Assembly: GCA_013339895.1 (NCBI GenBank)
Contig: JABACO010000020.1
Location: forward strand, 4,040,049-4,104,048
DNA from: Ephydatia muelleri
Lineage: Eukaryota > Porifera > Demospongiae > Spongillida > Spongillidae
Reading direction: 5' to 3'
Length of the DNA: 64,000 nt
Of this stretch, positions 59,579-64,000 are shown piece by piece. The position numbers were made by a program, and so were the translations under genes. How positions within the stretch are numbered: position 1 is the stretch's first letter; each line of letters begins with the position of its first letter. The notes below the pieces were generated by a model that worked only from the letters and a program-made list of their open reading frames with translations, was not told the origin of the DNA and made no database searches.

Positions 59579-60560
59579 CACAAGTATGCATTCATGCTTT
59601 CTAAAATAAACTGCAGAGATGAAATCCCTGGTAGTGGTTCAGGAATGGATGGTACTTCCAGTGAAAGTCATCCTCTTTTGTCGCCACATGGTCGCCAATG
59701 GTGCAAGCTAGTAACCTTGTCTAGTGACCATTGTCATGTGACTATTGGACAAAGATATCACTCCAATGCTCGTTTTCACTGGCCAAACCTTGTGGATCAA
59801 CATCAAAAGACCTATACAGACTACTTCATGCTTTTTTATCCCATGAGGGGCTCAGCAATATGCTGATGTGCACCAACCTGAATATGGCTAGGAACAGCCT
59901 TCCTCCCCTTGATAAAGGTGAATTTATCAAATATCTCGGATTGCTCAGATTGTGACTAGCCATGACCTGTGAGCCAAAAAGGGGACCAATTCCAGTTTAT
60001 TGGCAGGTGAGAAAATGAGCCTGGGTCAGTATATACAGGTGCGGACTTTGGTGGTCAGTTTAGAATGACAAGGCACCGATTTCAGGATATAACAAACTGT
60101 TTCAGTTTCACTGTCCCACATAATGGTGTAGATGCTAAAAGTAAGTGGACTTCTGTATCAATGTGTTTCTGTTTTTATAATTTACCTCATATATAAGACC
60201 CATGGCAAGCGACCTATCATTGAGGATTTTAACTTCGCCCGTCAAAAGAACATAAGTCCAGGTTGCCACCTGCCAGTGGATGAATGCATGAGTGCATGAA
60301 AGGGTTCTGATGGAGAAAGAGAATGCCACATAAGACCAAAATCAGTTGCACATAAACCAGAGGGTGTTGGGGTTGAAATGAAAGCCTTGGCATGTGGGGA
60401 AACTGGTATTATTTTGAAGTTGGATATAATGGAAGGAAAGGAAGCAAACCGAAGGAAGGATTTCTCACAGGAATATGGTGAGGGAACGGCTGTGACACTT
60501 CGATTGACAAAAGAGTACTATGGCACTGGAAGAGTAGTGTATGCAGGCTCTGCCAAGTGA
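58959..60560 (+). pseudogene. piggyBac-like transposase relic in element B
   Basis: The most complete version of the gene. Exon 1 is 58959-59041. Exon 2 starts at 59154 (acidic N-terminus, with an 8-bp ATGCATGC insertion that shifts frame). A CA microsatellite occupies an intron-like stretch. The domain start at about 59770-59940 reads FHWPNLVDQHQKTYTDYFML and LPPLDKGEFIKYLGL, typical of DDE_Tnp_1_7. A TGA follows, then LAMTCEPKRGPIPVYWQ before a donor (CAG|GTGAGA). Next exon: FGGQFRMTRHRFQDI (about 60045-60138, donor AAA|GTAAGT). Then LPVDECMSA, stop, KGSDGEREC, and MKALACGETGIILKLDIMEG to 60560. The last third is absent. The gene is broken by stops and frame changes. Confidence 0.75.
59486..59577. 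repeat. (CA)n microsatellite in element B piggyBac relic
   Basis: About 90 bp of CA in an intron-like position, matching the GT tract at 47533-47610. Confidence 0.9.
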
Positions 60561-61332
60561 ATGGACAAAATCTTGAAAACACACAGTGAATTTTCAGTAA
60601 AAATGGCAAAACCGATTAGAGTTAGAACACTGCCATAAGTAGCACACACACATCAAGCTTCATATAACATCCCAAAAAAGTTATACTTGTCATACTTTTT
60701 TCTGTGACAATTAAATTGTACACATAATGCATTTTTAAGAACCGCATCCTTTTTTTTGCATCGTGTAACCAAGGGTGTGATTTAAAAAATAGATTGACAA
60801 TTGGTAAATTTAGCATGATAGACACATTAAACAACAGTAAAAAAATGGATGACAAAAACTTGCATTTCTATTTATAATGAATTTTCAAATATTGGTCCTG
60901 CGCATAGGACTTGGCTCTGGAGATTAAAGGTTAAGATTTATGTACATTAAATTTGATTTTAGTTAATTATATTTTGATCAATCCTTCCCAGCTGATAGAG
61001 CCCGTCTGTTTTTCTATTTAATCTCCACATGCTTCGAGCTGGCTTTCTGTAATCTCCTCTATAGGTCTAGGTGTGCCCTAGACCTTGAACATGTCCAGTG
61101 GTGGCTAGGTCTGATACCTCATTGTTCACAGTGTGCACTTCGTTTGTTATAGTAGCTTTTTAGATCCTTTAGAACATTATGCTGTAATGTACAAATGTGA
61201 GGATGATACTATTTTCCACCACAACAGACTCAAAGATATCTTGGCAGTATCGTGTCATCATGTCAGTTGTCAGTCCAGGTGGAAGTAGGCTCTGCATGGG
61301 ATTAGCACAGTCAATGCCAGCAGACATTCTAT

Positions 61333-61560
61333 TTATGGATTGAAATTGGAGAAAGCCAGCCGCTTTGACATCTCTGTTGCTTCACTGCTTAATACAAATA
61401 TATTGTTGCCACAAGAGCAACAGCATGTGCAGCTGAGCTGAGGAAGTACTAATAGTGCTGAGTTGAGTGGATTTGTATCCCTGGAATTGTATGGACAGCA
61501 GTGTTTCTCTAGTTTGGCATCAAGGTTTGCCATCCATTGTTCATCATGTTCACAAGCCAC
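61333..61560 (-). other. Unrecognised coding-like stretch in element B
   Basis: 75 codons on minus, a near-identical mirror of 45793-46020 (CTCCCSCGNN). No family is recognised. Confidence 0.3.
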
Positions 61561-61734
61561 CTTTGAATTGATTTAAGGCTGAACATTTGTTTAGTGAGGG
61601 CCAATACTGTTGTCCAGGTCCTAGAATATCAGTGTGCATGCCTGTAATGTGGTAAATATTTGTTTATGTCAAATTTCTTCCAAAGCTACTGTAGTGATGG
61701 AAAGTTGATAAAGGTATTTTGGGACACCCTACAA

Positions 61735-62472
61735 TGCATACAGCACCATACCCACACCCACATACTGGCAGAAGCAGATCAACCCCCCATGGACAGACAA
61801 ATTAAAGCCTCTAGCCTAATTCTACACTAATATGGGTACCCATCATCAGTTGGGTAAGTCTACAACTGGCATCATTCTTCTGAAACAATATCACATGCTC
61901 ATGTTTACAAGAAATGGTATATGACACATACACTTCACCCCATGTTGCGTTCTGTAGTTTTGATTGGTGGAGTGTCGGGTACTGCAAAGTGTTAACTCTC
62001 CAGCCACAGTTACGTTTCTCGTTCCCTGTGTTGGCACTCTTCTCCTGTGCTAGTTTATTATATAGCAGTACATGTCCAAGGGTGTGGCAAAGGAACGCGG
62101 GCGTCTTTTAGTATGTTCCAATCACGTACTAGCAGTCATCGCAAATTAAAGCGGAGCCTGTATGAGAGATGAAGAGGAAGTCGCGTGGTGGGGGAAAATG
62201 CAGATCATATAATCGCGGGAGACGGAAGCGTGGATGCTGCTCATAGTAAGAGCTTTGTGTACATCGGACATACTTACCTCTATTCACGTTCGGAGGAACT
62301 AGTCCAGGTGTAGCGTCCCGCGACGTCTATTTTCTCTATTTATGACTCGGTTATTTCGAAATTTCTCTCGTTTAACCCTGAATAAAAAAATAAAAAATAA
62401 AAAAATACAATAAAATAAAAATATATACGCAATGTAATCTTTTTTCGTTTTGGCACGAATTACATGCCATAG
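61735..62472 (-). repeat. Right TIR of element B
   Basis: The inverse of B's left TIR; it corresponds to A's left TIR. Ends CATGCCATAG, followed by TAAT. Confidence 0.85.
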
Positions 62473-62519
62473 TAATGAGAATAAATGCACTATTATTATT
62501 ATTATTATTATTATTACAT

Positions 62520-63299
62520 GGGTCAGTTTCCGAGAAAATGAGCCTTCGCTATAATAATATATATAAAAGTTATAAAAATCATTCACGTTTGAATCACTAT
62601 AACTTCCGAACGGTACATGCCATCAACATCCTATTTTCAACATTTCATACCACACCATTTCTCTATGGCAGAATATGTTTTGGGGTCTTGAACTTGCTCC
62701 TTGCCAGTATTGCAACGTTCGATACCCCACCGGGTTCAAACCCGCCATAACTTTCTGAGGAGTAATCAAATCGCTTCAAATTCGGTTTGTAGGTGGAGAG
62801 GTTCTATATCTATCTATTTGTTCTGTTCGTTAATTTTTATGCAATCCGTTACGGAGATACAGTTGAACAAACTACGTGCGCTCCGCTCAATGTATGGGGA
62901 GGCGGGGATTATTACATTGGCGCGAATCAAGCGGGAAAACGTGCACGTAGTTTATTCAACTGTATCTCCGTAACAGATGGCATAAAAATTAACGAACAGA
63001 ACAAATCGATAGGTATAGGACCTCTCTATCTACATACCGAATTTGAAGCGATTTGATTACTCCTGCCGAAAGTTATGACGGGTTCATACCTTGTGGGGTA
63101 TCGGACGTTGCAATACAGGCACGGAGCAAGTGCAAGACCCCAAAAAGTATTTTACCGTAGAGAAATGGTGTAGTATGAAGTGTTGAAAATAGGAAGTCAA
63201 TGGCGTGTACCGTTCGGAAGTTATAGCGATTCAAACGTGAATGATTTTTATAACTTTTATATATATATAGCGAAGGCTCATTTTCTCGGAAACTGACCC
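62520..63299. repeat. Fold-back MITE, 780 bp, TSD ACAT
   Basis: Full-length member of the family. Starts GGGTCAGTTTCCGAGAAAA and ends with its inverse. ACAT flanks both ends (62516-62519, 63300-63303). The two halves are inverses along almost the whole length, with the centre near 62910. No protein is expected; the short ORFs on both strands are mirror images of each other. It lies 43 bp from the end of element B. Confidence 0.88.
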
Positions 63300-63400
63300 A
63301 CATGTACTATAATAATACACAATCAACACATATACTGGTCTAAATGAATGCACCTTAATTATAGTAAAGTCACCTATAACTATAAATCCACACTCACACC

Positions 63401-63905
63401 TCAACCCCCCTCCTCCAAATGAACCCTTGCACGGGAGAGCAATGCTCTTGCGTTAGCTCTCACGAGGGAAAGGCTCAGCCTCTGGTACAATGTGGTAGTA
63501 GCCTGCGATCTGCTGCATCCCATTTGGATCGCTAGACGAGCCGCCAGACGTTTAAAAGATTCCTGGGCTTCCATGCCCCAGCATCCATACGACTCCACAG
63601 CTAGTGGAATACATACCCACCCCAGCTCCTTACATTTCCCATCATTAGCAGCATGCTTCCTAACCTCGGCAACCTGAGCAGATGACCCACACTTCACTCC
63701 CGCTTCCGTCAAAGTGGTTGGATTAAGCGGAGAAGTGATGGTGAGGTCAAATGCAGCAGGTTTGCCAAGGTGCCAGTTTTTAACCAAAACGTCTGCAGGA
63801 CGAGAGTTAAGCCTGTCATGACCTTGACCACTTCCCACTTCTACCTGACCACCTAGACAGGCTCTGTGGCAAAACTCCACAAAAACATCCCGTAGGCTAT
63901 TGTGA
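63401..63905 (-). pseudogene. LINE 3'-end domain, best preserved copy
   Basis: An open frame of 159 codons from 63880, with a few more upstream: SLRDVFVEFCHRACLGG, SRPADVLVKNWHLGKPAAFD, TITSPLNPTTLTEAGV, ELGWVCIPLAVESYGCWG and SLSLVRANARALLSRARVHL, then TGA. It is cut at 63905 by an ATT microsatellite exactly where the zinc cluster and HGGDVV motif should precede, so the domain start is missing. It belongs to a subfamily different from the copies in A and B (LGKPAAFDLTIT versus DRGKPT). Confidence 0.7.
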
Positions 63906-64000
63906 TTATTATTGTTATTATTATTATTATATAATAAACATGTACATCATGACACAGAAAACGCACAGAAAAGATTAACCTGCCATGCAAGATCTGGAAA

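Larger units (their letters stand above)
53598..62472 (-). mobile_element. Long-TIR element B, 8.9 kb, TSD TAAT, inverted copy of A
   Basis: The same element as A but in opposite orientation, so every internal piece is mirrored. TAAT flanks both ends (53594-53597 and 62473-62476). Compared with A, B keeps about 265 bp of the piggyBac domain and has an extra stretch of about 110-130 bp near 58640-58770. It also has an 8-bp insertion in the piggyBac N-terminus. Different target duplications for A and B argue for two separate insertion events rather than simple inverted duplication. Confidence 0.8.

Noticed and set aside
44888-62472. Giant palindrome explained as simple inverted segmental duplication
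   Set aside because: The two halves have different 4-bp duplications precisely at the terminal repeats, which a segmental duplication would not produce. An assembly artefact is not fully excluded.
1-64000. tRNA or rRNA genes
   Set aside because: None recognised on either strand by eye; a covariance search would be needed to exclude small RNA genes.

Overview
This window is eukaryotic animal DNA. The genes are split into short exons with GT-AG introns, there are long CA, GT and ATT microsatellites, and almost every non-genic stretch is a transposon or a transposon relic. The repeat content (many hAT families, piggyBac, a short-LTR Ty3/gypsy element, LINE 3' ends, fold-back MITEs) and the abundance of TACATGTA- and TGCATGCA-like words suggest a marine invertebrate, perhaps a sponge. 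That taxonomic guess is inference only.

The only clear host gene is copine, a calcium-dependent membrane-binding protein with two C2 domains and a von Willebrand A domain. It is present as two head-to-tail copies on the minus strand. Copy 2 (43038 down to 10800) can be modelled as 15 exons encoding 553 residues with every splice phase consistent. Copy 1 (3529 down to 796, running off the left edge) has the first nine exons, with lengths identical to copy 2. The duplicated block runs from before position 1 to about 3610, matching 24783-27650 plus 42448-43090. Copy 2 has since been inflated: intron 1 is about 15.2 kb and full of nested hAT elements, intron 9 holds a decayed hAT that is also present in copy 1, and the last intron holds a complete Ty3/gypsy element.

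Region by region: 1-3600, copine copy 1. 3600-10800, a decayed Cys-rich/AT-hook gene with a 24-bp coding minisatellite, then fold-back MITEs. 10800-18255, the copine 3' end split by the gypsy element, whose 5' LTR is itself split by a 2.2-kb TIR transposon. 18165-27607, copine copy 2 exons 2-14. 27608-42840, nested hAT elements in intron 1. 43640-44370, LINE relics. 44551-44800, a fold-back MITE.

The most unusual object is at 44888-62472: two 8.5-8.9 kb elements (called A and B here) in opposite orientation, about 210 bp apart. Each has long terminal inverted repeats of roughly 730 bp and its own 4-bp target duplication (GCAT for A, TAAT for B). Together they form a 17.6-kb near-palindrome. 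Each carries a decayed intron-containing piggyBac-like gene and several LINE 3' fragments, but no recognisable intact transposase. A 780-bp fold-back MITE and another LINE 3' end follow to the right edge.
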